Part shown: piece by piece, positions 28,420-41,800 of the stretch
Layout: each line of letters starts with the position of its first letter
Numbering within the stretch: position 1 is the first letter of the stretch
Assembly (NCBI RefSeq): GCF_012396235.1
Contig: NZ_JAAXPA010000030.1
Location: 1 to 64,000 of the forward strand
From: Rhodococcus opacus
GTDB lineage: Bacteria > Actinomycetota > Actinomycetes > Mycobacteriales > Mycobacteriaceae
Length of the DNA: 64,000 nt
Reading direction: 5' to 3'
Program-made: the position numbers and the translations under genes
Notes under the pieces: model-generated
Database searches by the model: none
The model's input: the letters and a program-made list of their open reading frames with translations, nothing else
Told to the model about the DNA's origin: nothing

Positions 28420-28893
28420 GTGCGCCTCCGGCACCCGTCAGTCTCGGACGACGTCGCCACCGATCTCTTCGAGATCAACCGCGCCTTCGAGGAGGAACAA
28501 GCACCGGCCCTCCCGTCCACCGGATCGCAGGTGGAAAAAGTCACGGCCGGTGAGTATTCCGTCGGATTCTTCATGGGCTCACCGGCCCTGACTGCGGAGC
28601 AGCGCACCGGCGGACTGATCAAAGCGGTCTTCCCGGACGATGGCACGCCGCTGTTGCGCCGCGGAATGTCGATGCTGCAGGGCGCCCCGCACCCGGTCAC
28701 CACGAAGCTGTTCACCGACTTCGTGTTGTCCGCGGACGGGCGGGCCGCCGTCGCCGAGGGCGGACTGACCGCCTACCGCGACGTCATCGCCTCGGTAGGC
28801 GAAGAGAACACGATCCTCATCCCGTACACCAAAGCATCCGACGAAGAGATCCAACAGTTCTCGGACCGTTGGTCTTCGTTGCAAGCCGGCTGA
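28420..28893 (+). pseudogene. C-terminal fragment of an ABC-importer substrate-binding protein
   Basis: About 155 residues matching the second lobe of family-1 (iron/polyamine type) periplasmic-binding proteins. VEKVTAGEYSVGFFMGSPAL, then GTPLLRRGMSMLQGAPHPV, and KLFTDFVLSADGRAAVAEGG are typical. The N-terminal lobe, signal peptide and lipobox are missing; the frame begins abruptly beside the divergent FUSC gene. It cannot be exported or bind ligand as it stands. It belongs with the broken permease that follows 22 bases later. Confidence 0.8.
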
Positions 28894-28915
28894 GCCGAGA
28901 TAGCGACATCACACC

Positions 28916-29690
28916 ATGACACTGACGACACCGCCCGACACCCGGACCCCCGAATCCTTCGTCCCGCTACGCCCGGGTGAGCCCGGAAGCCCGCGCTACC
29001 GCAAATTCCGCAACATCGGCCGCGACACGATCATCCAGTACTCCGTGCTGCTGATCCTCGCCGCACTCGTCCTCGCCCCGGTCGTGCCGACCCTCTACCA
29101 GTCGTTCATCGACCGCCCGCTCTACGAGAGCGGCGGAATCTTCAGCCTCGACAACTACACCGAAGCCGGGTTCGGCGACGTCATCGTCAACACGGTGCTG
29201 TTCGCCGGCCTGACCACGATCCTGGCGCAACTGTTCGCCGTCCCGATGGCCATCGTGATGCACCCGCACCAAACTGCCCTTCGGCAACTTCATCGTCGGC
29301 TCGATGCGCTGGCCCTTCTACATCTCCTCACTGCTGCTCGGCTTCGGCTGGATCATCCTCTACTGACCCGCCGGATTCTTCAGCGTCCAGTTCCGCGAGT
29401 TCTTCGGATTCGTCCCGTGGAACCTGTACTCGATCCCCGGGATGGCGCTCACCGAAGCCGTCGCCCTGGCCCCGATCGCGTTCACCTTCTGTGTCGGCGC
29501 GCTGCGCCAGGCGGACGCCTCCCTCGAATCGGCGGTACAGGTCTGCGGCGCCGGACCCGTGCGGATCCTCCGGTCGGTCGTGGTTCCGATGTTGCGCCCA
29601 CCGATCGTCTACAGCTCGGTGCTGATCGTGAGCATGTCCCTCGAAACGCTGTCGGTTCCGCTGCTCTACGGGCAACCCTCCGACGCCGTC
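28916..29690 (+). pseudogene. Broken ABC-importer permease (iron(III)/polyamine type)
   Basis: An intact-looking start (TPPDTRTPESFVPLRPGEP, then membrane helix IIQYSVLLILAALVLAPVVP) runs to about 29262. There an extra C shifts the frame. The next frame continues the permease (KLPFGNFIVGSMRWPFYISS), but hits TGA at 29364, probably in place of Gly. Homology resumes as GMALTEAVALAPIAFTFCVG, contains the EAA-like loop ADASLESAVQVCGAG, and stops near 29685 after SLETLSVPLLYGQPS. With one frameshift, one stop and a 3' deletion it is dead. No ATPase gene is present. Confidence 0.82.
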
Positions 29691-29890
29691 GATCCAGATG
29701 GTGTCGCTGTCCCCGGGCCTTGGTGCGTACCGCGCGCGAGCCTACAAGCAAAGCGGATCAGACAGAGGTGGATGTAGTCCCGCGCAACCAGATACCGGCG
29801 GCGGTGGGCAAATCTTCTCGACCGAACCCAAGGGGACGTGTCATATTCCCAGTTCAAGCCCCTTTCCGTGGTGCTTCTGTGCTGCGATGA

Positions 29891-32800
29891 TCACGGCCGA
29901 GTACGGTAGGCGCGTAGTCGCGTGTACCGGTCGGGTTTCGAAAGCTCGTCGTTGAGGATCTGCGCGATCTCGGCGAGTGGTTCGGGTTGGTCCATATCAG
30001 CGTGTGTGCTGTGGACGTCACGTGTCTCAATGTTCCCGGTGATGTACGACTCCCAGCTTTCAGCAGACGAGTCGCGTGAAATTGATCCGTCTTCCGTCAA
30101 CGTTGGGCGGAGAAATAACATGTCCCCGTGATAGACCGGCGGGATATGGGTCTTCGTCAGCTGTAGATGATTCCGATACAGCATAAAGGCAGCATCCTCG
30201 ATGGACGCGTTCTCAGGCGAATCGACCATCTCTCCGTATCGGTCATGCGCCCATGCCCATATCGATTGTCGCAGTTCCTCGTCCGAGGGCTCCTCAGCGA
30301 TGTGACGATCCGTAAGTGCAGGCACGCTGTCCATCATCGCGAGGAATGCAACCTCGAGCCCTCGGCGTTCCAGCGCGGTGGCGATCGCATGGGCGACAAG
30401 GCCACCGAACGACCATCCGAGCAGAAGAAACGGGCCGTCGTCCTGAACGGTGAGGATCTGCTCGAGATAGTCGGCGGCCATCGTCTCGATCGACGTCGGT
30501 AGCGGCGTCACTCCATCGAAGCCCCGTGCTTGCAGGCCATATATGGGCCGGCCGGGGAGGTGGGCGCGAAGGCCCATGTAGCACCAGCTCAGTCCGCCAC
30601 CCGGGTGGACACACCACAGCGGCGGTCCTAATCCTTCGCTTCGGATCGGCAAGATGGCCGCGAACGGATCGAGCGAGTCGGGTTCGGCCTCCTCACCCAG
30701 GCGGGGTGCGAGTTCGGCGACCGTCGGAGACTCGAAGATCACCCGGATCGGGACCTCCACCCCCGACACCGACCGAATCCGGCTCACCAATTGCGTCGCG
30801 GACAGCGAATGCCCACCCAGGTCGAAGAAACTGTCATCGATCCCCACGCGGGGAACACCGAGAACCTCGGCGTAGAGCGAAGCCAGCGTGTCCTCCACCG
30901 GTGACCGCGGCGCCCGGAACACCCCGCCGGTGAACTCCGGTGCCGGCAATGCTCTCCGATCCAGTTTCCCGTTCACCGTCAGCGGCAACCGGTCCAGCAC
31001 CACCACCGCCGCTGGAACCATGTATTCCGGCAGCATCCCGGCCACGAACCGGCGGACCTCGACACCTGTGCCGGTGTCGGCGGCATCGGAGACCACGTAA
31101 CCGACCAATCCGGTGCCGGTGGCGGTGTCCCGGGCCACCACCACCGCCTGGGTCACGGCCGGATGTGTCAGGAGACCCGCCTCGATCTCCGCGGGTTCGA
31201 CCCGGAATCCGCGAATCTTGACCTGCTCGTCCGCTCTTCCGTAGAACTCGAGCACTCCGCCGGAGGTCCAGCGCACCAGATCCCCGGATCGATACATCCG
31301 CGCACCCGGCTCCCCGAAGGGACACGCCACGAACCGCTCCGCCGTCAACCCCGGCCGGCCGACATACCGCTGAGCCAACTGCGCCCCGGCGATGTACAGC
31401 TCCCCCACCGCCCCCACCGGAACCGGCACCAACCCCGCACCCAGCACGAACACCTGCGTGTTGCCCACCGGCGCCCCGATCGGCACACTCGCCCGGTCGG
31501 CGCGTTCACCCGACTCGGGTAGCACGAAGGTTGCCGCGAAGACTGTCGTCTCGGTCGGCCCGTACCCGTTGACCAGAATCAGAGGATTCACGTGCTCGCC
31601 CCGGGACCAGCCCTGCAACCCGGCCGGATCCAACACCTCACCGCCGAACACCACCATCCGCAGCACCGAATCCGCCCCCACAGCGGGATCCTCACGCTCG
31701 ACCTCGGCGAACTCGTAGAACGCCGACGGCGTCTGACCGAGAACCGTCATCCGCTCCCGAACCACCACCTCCCACAATCCGACCGGCGAACGCATCACCT
31801 CCCACGGCACCACCACAACCCGGGCCCCGTGCACCAACGCCCCCCACAACTCCCACACCGAGAAATCGAACGCCACCGAATGACACCACCCCCACACGTC
31901 CCCGGCATCGAAGCCGGCCCACCCTGCGGTACCGGCGAACAGCGACACCACACTCCGGTGGCTCACGGCGACGCCCTTCGGAACACCCGTCGACCCGGAG
32001 GTGTACATCACGTACGCGGTGTTGTCCGGTCGTAGTGATGCGATGCGGTCGTTGTCGTCGGGGTTTCGCGCCTCCCATCGTCCGCCCTCGTCGGTGCGGG
32101 TGTCGAGAAGTATCCGGGGGATGTCGTTGTCGGGCAACAAGTTTTCGGTCATGGTGTCGCTGAGAATCAACAACAGCGGAGCGGCGTCGGTGAGGATGGT
32201 CCCGGTTCGTGCACCGGGGTACTGCAGGTCGATAGGGAGGTATGCACCCCCGGCCTCGAGGATGGCCAGTAGCGCGATGATCAACTCGGGTGACCGCTCC
32301 AATGCGACCGCCACCAGCACTTCCGGGCCGACACCCGCACCGATCAGGCGGTGTGCCAGCCGGTTCGCTCGACTGCTCAGCTCCCGGTAGGTCCAGTTCT
32401 CGTCACCGAACGTGACCGCCACCGCGTCCGGAGTCGCGGCGACCTGGGCCTCGAACAGGCCGGGAATCGTCGAGTCCGGTATCGGTACGCTCGTGTCGTT
32501 CCAGGTCCGCAGTACCAGCTCACGCTCGTCGGGCTCGAGGATCTCGTACCCGTCGATCCGCCCGCGGGGATCCGCCACGATCAACTCCGACAACCGCACG
32601 AACCGGGCCGCGATACCCTCCACCGTCCCGCGGTCGAACAGGTCACTCGCGTACTCGACGACCCCGGCCAGACCCTGGTGACCATCGGGGGTGAGGGTGA
32701 AGGACAGGTCGAAACGCGACGTCCCGGTCGGCGCCGGAAGTGTGGTCCATTCCAATCCGGGGAACTCGACCTCGGGAAAAGCGTTGTTCTGCATGGCGAA

Positions 32801-35800
32801 CGACACCTGGAACAACGGATGATACGCCGTCGACCGGGCCGGATTCAGCAACTCCACCAACCGCTCGAACGGCGCATCCTGATTCTCGTACGCCGCCAAC
32901 GCCTTACCCCGCACCCGGTCGAGCACCTGATCGAACCGCGGATTCCCCGACACATCCACACGCAGCACCCAGGTATTGACGAAGAACCCCACCAACTCGG
33001 CCAGGGCGTCGTCGGTGCGGCCCGCGATCGGCCCGCCGATCGCAACGTCCTCCCCCGCGCCAAGCCGGTGGAGCAGCACCGCGAGCACAGATTGCAGCAC
33101 CATCGAGGGTGTCGCCCCCGCGCTGCGGGCCAGTTGGGTTACCTCCGAACCCAGTTCCGGTGCGACTGTGAACTCCACCGTGCCGCCGCGGTAACTCGGT
33201 GCCGGCGGTCGGCACCGATCGGTGGGTAGGTCGATGCACTCCGGCAACCCCGCCAACTCGCTACGCCAATACTCGACCTGAGTGGCCAGCACACTCCCCG
33301 GATCATCCGCACTGCCCAGAAGCTCCCGCTGCCACAACGTGTAATCCGCATAGTGGACCGGCAACGGCACCCACCCCGGCGCGTGGCCCGTCGTGCGCGC
33401 CGCGTACGCGACGGCGATGTCGCGGGCCAACGGCGCCAGCGAACCCCCGTCCCCCGCGATATGGTGCAGCACCAATACCAGCACGTGCTCTGATTCGGAA
33501 ACTCGGAAAATGCGGGCCCGCAGGGGTATCTCGACCGACAGGTCGAATCGACAGCCCGCCGCCTCCGCGACTGCATCCATCAGAGTGCTGTCCCGCACGT
33601 CGACGATCTGAACCGGCAGTTCCGCGACGACCTGCTCAGCCGGCAGGATCTGCTGGAACGGCACACCCCCTTCCTCACCGAACACGGTTCGCAGGCTCTC
33701 GTGCCGGGCGACGACGTCCGCAACAGCGGCTGCGACCGCCCCGGTGTCGAGGTCGCCGGTGAGTCGCACCGCGACCGGAATGTTGTACGTCGCCGACGGG
33801 CCCTCGAACCGATACAGGAACCACAACCGGGCCTGCGCGAACGACAGCGGCACCCGCTCGGGCCGCACCCTTGCGGTCAGTGGCACCCGGACCGGGCCTT
33901 CCCTGAGTCGGGGTGCCAACTCCGCCACCGTCGAGGACTCGAACACCACCCGGATCGGAACCTCCACACCCAACACCGACCGAATCCGGCTCACCAAGCG
34001 CGTCGCCGACAACGAATGCCCACCCAGGTCGAAGAAACTGTCGTCGATTCCCACCCGCGGCACGTCGAGCACGTCCGCGAACAACGACACCAGAGTTTCC
34101 TCGACCGGCGACCGCGGACCCCGGAGTATGCCGCCGGTGAATTCCGGTTCCGGCAACGCTTTCCGGTCCAGTTTCCCGTGGGCCGTCAACGGCAGCTGAT
34201 CCACCACCATGATCACCGCCGGAACCATGAAGTCCGGCAACAACCCTGCCACGAAACGACGAACCCCGGTCGCCGAATCACTCGACCCGTCGACCCCGTC
34301 GATATCGAGAACTACATATCCGATCAACTCGGTGCCACTGCCGGTGGCGCGGGCCACCACTACCGCCTGCGCCACCGCAGGATGCTTCAGCAGCACCGCC
34401 TCGACCTCGGCGGGTTCGACTCGGAACCCCCGCACCTTCACCTGCTCGTCCGCGCGCCCCACGAACTCGAGCTCACCCTCGGCGGTCCACCGCACCAAAT
34501 CCCCCGACCGATACATCCGCGCACCCACCGCCCCGAACGGACACGCCACGAACCGCTCCGCCGTCAACCCCGACCGGCCGAGATAACCGCGGGCCAGCTG
34601 CACCCCGGCGATGTACAACTCGCCCACCACACCCACCGGAACCGGCACCAACCCCGCACCCAGCACGAAGACCTGGGAGTTCCACACCGGCGCGCCGATC
34701 GGCGCGCTCGTGTCTTTCGACGGGCCGCATCGATGGTGGGTGACCTGGAGGGCCGTTTCGGTCGGCCCGTACACGTTGTGTACCGCAGTGCCACTGCGCT
34801 CCATGAAGTGGTTTGCCGTCGAGGACAACAGGTTTTCGCCGCCGCAGAAGACTCGTCGAAGCGAGTCGCAATCAGCCGGCTCGAGTCTCTCGTCGACCAT
34901 GGCCAGCATCGACGGCGAAAAGTCGCCGGTGGTGATCTTCTCCGATCTGATCATCTCGGCGAGATAGGCCGCATCGCGGTGTCCCTCGGCCTTGGCGATC
35001 ACCAGCCGCGCCCCGACCTCCAGTGGCAGGAACATCTCCCACACCGACACATCGAATGTCGCGGGGGTCTTCTGCAGCACCACGTCGTCGTGGTCGAAGC
35101 CGAAATGGTCCCGCATCCACAGCAACTGATTCACGATCGCCGAATGGCTGACAGCGACCCCCTTCGGCCGGCCCGTCGAGCCGGACGTGAAGATCACGTA
35201 CGCCGTGTTACCCGGCCTCAACGGGGTGATTCGATCCTCGTTGCGGACGGGTGAGGAGTCGACATCAGGTCTTTGCGCGCCATGGATCTCCAGCACGGGG
35301 ACGCCGCCCGGGATCTGTACGCGGTCGGTCGATCGCGTCAACACACAGACCGGTGCCGCGGACTCCATCATGTGCCGGATATGTTCGCTGGGGTAGTTGG
35401 GGTCGATCGGCACATATGCTCCACCCGCCGTCACGACCGCATAGATTCCCACCACGAGATCGATCGAACGTCGCACGGCGACACCGACCAGAGACTCCGG
35501 ACCGACACCGTGCGCGATCAGTCTCCGAGCCAACCGGTTCGCTCGCTCGCCGACCTCTCGATACGTCAACTGCTCGTCGTCGGACGTCAGGGCCACCGCC
35601 TCCGGCGTGACAGCCGCCTGGCGTTCGAAAAGGTCGGGAAGTGTCACCTCCGGCACGGGGACCGCAGTGTCATTCCACGTGCCCACCACCAGCCGACGCT
35701 CGCCTGGTTCGACGAGGTCGATGCGGTCCACGGCGACGTGAGGGTCGTCCGCGACTGTCTGCAAGATACGGGTGAGCCGCCGGGCGATCGTGTCGACGGC

Positions 35801-38800
35801 TGCGGCGCCGAACAGGTTCGGCAGATACGCTACGGTCAACCGAAGTTGGGAGTCGACTCTCGCGATCAGGGTCATGGGGTAGTGCGACGCGTCGATCGTA
35901 CGGACTCCGGTGACGACCATTCCGTCGATGGGGTTTGCGGCTGCCAACGCGGCGCGATCGATCGGGTACGACTCGAACACGACGAGGGTGTCGAACAGGT
36001 CGCGCACCCCGGCGGCCTTGTTGATCTCCGTCAACCCGAGGTAGTGGTGATCGAACAAGCCGGCCTGCTGCTTCTGCAACCGGGTCAACAACTCCGCAGC
36101 AGTGTCGCCCGGTGTGGACTGAACCCGCACCGGCAGGGTGTTGATGAACAAGCCCACCATGGACTCGACACCGGGCAGTCCGGCCGGTCGGCCGGAGACC
36201 GTCGCGCCGAACACCACATCCCGCCGGGCGGACAACTGTCCGAGCAGAATCCCCCACGCTCCCTGAACGACGGTGTTCAGCGTGACACCCAGTTCGGCGG
36301 CCCGCACCGACAAGCTCGTGGCCGTCTCCGGGGGTAGTTCGACCGTCACGTGCTCTTCCCCCGAGGTGGTTTCCCACTCCGGGTGCGCGGGCGCCAGCAG
36401 GGTCGGCTCTTCGATCCCAACGAGGGCCTGCGCCCAGATTCGACAAGATTCGGCTCGGTCGCGCGCGGCCAGCCAGACCAGGAAATTCCGGTATCCGGTC
36501 GCTCTCGGTAACGCGGCGGCGTCGCCTCCCGAGACGTACAGCGCGAGTAGTTCCTCGGCGAGCAGTGGCATCGACCATCCGTCGAGCAGCACGTGATGAT
36601 TGGTGATCACCAGCTCGAATCGATCCTGTCCCATCGTCACGAGCGTGAATCGGATCAGCGGCGGCGTCGCCGGGTCGAAATGTGTGGCGTGATCCTCGAC
36701 GAGAAGACGTTGGAACTCGCCGTCTCGAGTGCCCTCGGGAAGGTTCCGCAGGTCGACCTCGCGCCATGGCAACGCGACTGCGCCGAGGACGACCTGTACC
36801 GGCCCGGTTTCGGAATCGTCGACGAACGCGGTCCGCAGGTTCGCCTGGCGATCCAGCAATGCCTGTCCCGCAGCGTGAATCCTCTCTGGATCGACCCGTC
36901 CGCCGAGGTGCAGAACGAGCTGGGTGGTGTACGCGTCGAACGACGAACCGGCCAGCATCGAGTGGAACAACAGGCCGGATTGCATCGCGGTCAACGGCCA
37001 CACATCCACCACGCCCGGGTACCGGTCCTCCCACGACTCGATATCGTGTTGCGACACCGACACCAGCGGCACGTCGGACGGTGTCAGCCCGCCGGCCCCC
37101 GGCCCCTGCGCGTGCCGAGCCAGTGCCGAGACTGCGTCGCACCACAGGTCGGCAAGTTCCTGAACATCGTCACGGGAGAGCACCCCGGCGGGGAATCCGA
37201 ACACGGCACCGAGTCGGGGACCGTCCGGACCGTCGGTCACCATCGCATTGATGTCCACTTCGGCCATCGCCGGCATGTCCGGATCCATCGTCGCGGAGAG
37301 TGCCGTTCCCTCGCTCGCGGGCATCCAGCCGAGGTCACGGAATTCCTCGGGAACATCGGCGGCCGAGATGCGCCCCAGATAGTTGAAACTGATCTGTCCG
37401 CCCGGATACTTCCCGAGTTGCGGTGCGGTGTCCGCGTTCAGATACCGAAGCAACCCGTAACCGATGCCACGGTCGGGCAGCGCCAGCACCTGTTCCTTGA
37501 CCGCTTTGATCACGAGCCCGGCAGCGGGCCCGCCGGCGAATGCGTCGTCGAGATCGGCGCCCGCGATATCGAGGCGAATCGGGAAAGCTGTCGTGAACCA
37601 GCCGACCGTGCGGGATAGATCCGCCCCGGGTATGACGTGCTGCTCGCGACCATGATTCTCCAGGGTTATCAACGACGACGGCTCGACAACCCCGCGACGG
37701 CGGCGCCAGCGGGTCAACGCCATCGCCAACCCCGCCAGAAGACCATCGTCGACCCCGGCGCGGAAGACCTTGGGGACCCTGGTGAGCAGCGACGCTGTCG
37801 CGTGCGCTGGCACCTGGATCCGCACGTGCTGCACTGTGGACAGAACATCGAGGATCGGGTCGCATCTGCGCGAACCCAACGTCGGGTCGGGGCCCTCCAG
37901 AATCGATTGCCACAACGGTAACTCGGCCACTCGCCCTGGCCGCAATGCCTCGTCCACCAGCCCGTGTGCCCACCGCCGCATCGACGTCCCGCCCGCGGGC
38001 AGTTCCGGGCGTTCGCCGGTACGCACCCGCGCCCAGGCCGCCGCCAGGTCCGGGATGATGATCCGCCGCGACACGCCGTCGATGACCAGGTGGTGGGCCA
38101 CGACCAGCAGCCGACCCGAACCCGCCGAACCGTCGCCGTCACGGGGGACTTGGTCCAGCCACACGAACTGCACCATTACGCCCGCCGCCGGATCCACACG
38201 CCCCAGGGCCGCATCCAACTCGGCCGACGCCAGCCGCAGCCACGCCGGATCGCCCGGTGCGTCATCACCGTGGACCTGTCGAATCAGGCGGTTCACGTCG
38301 ACCGTATCCGGGGGATCGACCCGAAGTTTCTGCTCCCCAGCGTCATCGGTCACCACACGCGATCGCAACATGTCATGACGGACCATCACGGCGCCGATGG
38401 TGGCGGCCAACCCGGCCCGATCGATACCGGCGGGCAACTCCAACACCATCGTCTGCGCGAATCGGCGGTACCCACCACCCCGCGCGAGGAGGAACCGCCC
38501 GATCGGCGTCAACGGCATCGTTCCCACTCCGCCACCGGACAACTCCTCGAGCACGACCCGGTCCGAATCGTGGTTCAGGACTGCAACCTCGGACAGTCCC
38601 GCAACAGTCCTGTGCTCGAACACATCCCGCGCCGTGATTAGCACACCCCGCGCTTTCGCGCGCGATACCAATTGGATCGACCGGATGCTGTCGCCACCCA
38701 GATCGAAGAATCCGTCATCGATCCCCACCTGGTCGACGCCGAGTACCTCGGCGAACACGCGGGCGAGGATCTCCTCGGTCTCGGTCTGCGGAGACCGGAA

Positions 38801-41800
38801 CGCCTTGCTCGACGAGAACGCCGGCTCCGGCAACGCACTGCGGTCGAGCTTGCCGGCCGGTGTGAGCGGCAACTTCTCGAGCACCACGATCGCCGAGGGC
38901 ACCAGGTACTCCGGCAGGCGGCCGGCCGCCACCGTCCGCACCCTCTCGGCGTCCACTTCACTCCCGGCTGCGGGGACCACGTAGGAGACCAGCACCGTCT
39001 GCCCGGACGGGCCCTTCCGATCGACCGTCACCACGGAGCCGATTCCGGGCTGCTCGGTGAGCGCAGCGTCGATCTCGCCCAACTCGATCCGACGGCCCCG
39101 CACCGAGACCTGGAAATCGCTGCGCCCCAGATACTCCAGTCCCAAACCGGTTTCCCGCTCGATCCACCGCACGACATCGCCCGTGCGATACATCCTCTGG
39201 CCCGGCGAGCCGAACGGGTTCGCCACGAATCGCTCCGCTGTCAGTCCCGTCCGATCGTGATATCCCCGAGCCAGCGGAGTCCCGGCGACATACAACTCCC
39301 CCGCCACTCCCGCCGGTACCGGACGCAGCCACGTGTCCAGCACCACCAGGGACGCACCTCGGACCGGACCGCCCAGAGTCACCGGACCGTGCGGTGGTAA
39401 CGGCGGCGAGGTCGCCACCGCCACCGTCGCCTCGGTCGGCCCGTAGAGGTCGTGCATCCGCCGTCCCGCAGCGAACGACTCCACCACCGATACCGGAACC
39501 GCCTCCGCGCCTGTGAGCAGGCATCGCACCGACGACATCCGCTCGACCGGTACCGTCGCCAGCATCGTGGGGGTGAGGAACGCGTGCGTCACCAACGCAC
39601 TCTCGAGAATCCGGCCCAGTTCCTCGCCACCGACCACACCCGCCGGAACCACAACCATCGACGCTGCCGAACCCGTCGCCAGCAGGTACTCCAGCACCGA
39701 CGCATCGAAACTCGGCGACGCCACGTGCAGCACGCGTGCATCCGCCGTGACGGCGAACCTCTCCGCAATCTCCGCCGCGAGACTACCCAGTCCCCGATGC
39801 GGTACGACGACGCCCTTCGGCTCACCCGTCGTCCCCGACGTGTAGATCATGTACGCGGGATGATCGGCCCGTAACGGAGCGATCCGGCCCGCATCGGTCA
39901 CCGATTCGGTGGACTGACGGGAACACTCGGCTCGCGCCTCCGGCTCGTCGAGCACCCACCAGTCGAGGGTTCTCGGCAGGGTACCGACGCACGCGGCGAC
40001 CGTGATTCCGCACCGCGCGGCGGAATCGGCGATCAGGTACTCGAGCCGACTCGCCGGATACGACGGATCCACCGGAACGAACGCACCACCTGCCTTCGCC
40101 ACCGCCCATACCGCCAGCACCGACTCCACCGACCGCGGCACCGCCACGGCCACCGTGGATTCCGGCCCGACGCCGCGTGAGATCAACACCCGTGCGATAC
40201 GACTCGACTCGTCGTCCAACTCCCGGTATGTGAGGGAGCGCTCTCCACACACGACCGCCACCGCACTCGGATCGTGTACGACTGCCGCAGAGAGGATCTC
40301 CGGCAGTGTCCGGACCGTCTCCGCGGCCGCGCCGCGCACGGGAACCAGCAGGTTCCGTTCCTCCGGCGCGAGGAGGTCGATGTCTCCCGTTGCGCCCTCC
40401 GGCGCAGCCACCAGTGATTCCAGCACCCGGTGGAACCTGTCCGCGATCCGACCCACCTCGTCGTCATCGAACAAGGCTGGGTCGTACCACAGCGATACGG
40501 ACGTCCGCTCACCGGCTTCCACCGCGAGCGTCAACGAATAGTTGGTTCCTCCAAACGAATCCAGGGACGTGATCGCGAGGGAGCCGATCGACTCGAGCAA
40601 GGAGGCGAGGCTCCGCAGATCGTTCGGGTACGACTCGAATACCGTCAAGGTGTCGAACAGGGCCCCCACGCCGGCGACCCGCTGGATCTCCGGCAGCGGA
40701 ACATGATGATGCTCGATCAACTCCGCCTGCTCCGCCTGAACCCGGGCGATCAACCGGGCGATGGATTCCTCGGGATGAAGCCGGACCCGCACCGGGACCG
40801 TGTTGATGAACAGCCCCACCATCGACTCGATGGCGGGAATCTGTCCGGACCGACCCGAGACCGTCGCGCCGAACACCACATCACGGCGGCCGGTATGCAT
40901 GCCCAGCACGATCGCCCACGCGACCTGCACCAGGGTATTCACCGTCACCGACCACCGAGACGCCAGCTCCGGTATCTCCGACGACAGACCCTCGTCGAGC
41001 TCACGCCGGAGCACTGACGATCCCCGCGCCGATTCCGGGCGCCCAGTCGCGATCAGCGCGGGCTCCGCACCGTCGAGCGCTTCCTCCCACACCTGCAGCG
41101 ACCGTTGCCGATCCTGAGTCGCGAGCCACCCGAGATACCGGCGATACGAGACCACGGGTTCCAGTACGGCTCCGTCCCCGCCGGCACCGTAGACGGTCAG
41201 CATTTCGCGCATCAGCAACGGCATCGACCATCCGTCGAGCAGTACGTGGTGATACGAGACCACCAGCCGGAAGTCTCCGTCGCCCATCGCGACCAAACCG
41301 AAACGCAGGAGCGGTGGCTCCGACAGGTCGAAGCCGGCAGCCGCATCGTCCGACAGCAGCCGTGCCAGTTCGTCGTCTCGCTCCCCGGCATCGACACCGC
41401 TGACGTCGGCTTCCCACCAGGGCACCACGAGGCCCTCGAGCACCACCTGGACCGGCTCCGCCACCCCCTCGGTGAGGAACGCGACCCGCAGATTCGCGTG
41501 GCGATCGAGTATCGCCTGTGCCGCGGCCTTCACACGGTCCGCATGCACCTGTCCGGACAGACCCAGCACCGTCTGCACCGCATACACATCGGCCGATTGC
41601 GACGCCAGCATTGCGTGAAAGACCAAACCTGTTTGCAGCGGTGCCAGCGGCCACACATCCACGGCCTCGGGATACCGTGCCTCGATGCCCGACAGCTGTC
41701 GCGGAGCCGGACGCGGCAACGGCACGTCCTCGAAAATGACGGAGTCGTCATCCCTCACCGGATGCGCGACGGAGGCCAGCCCGGCGACGGTCCGTCGCTG

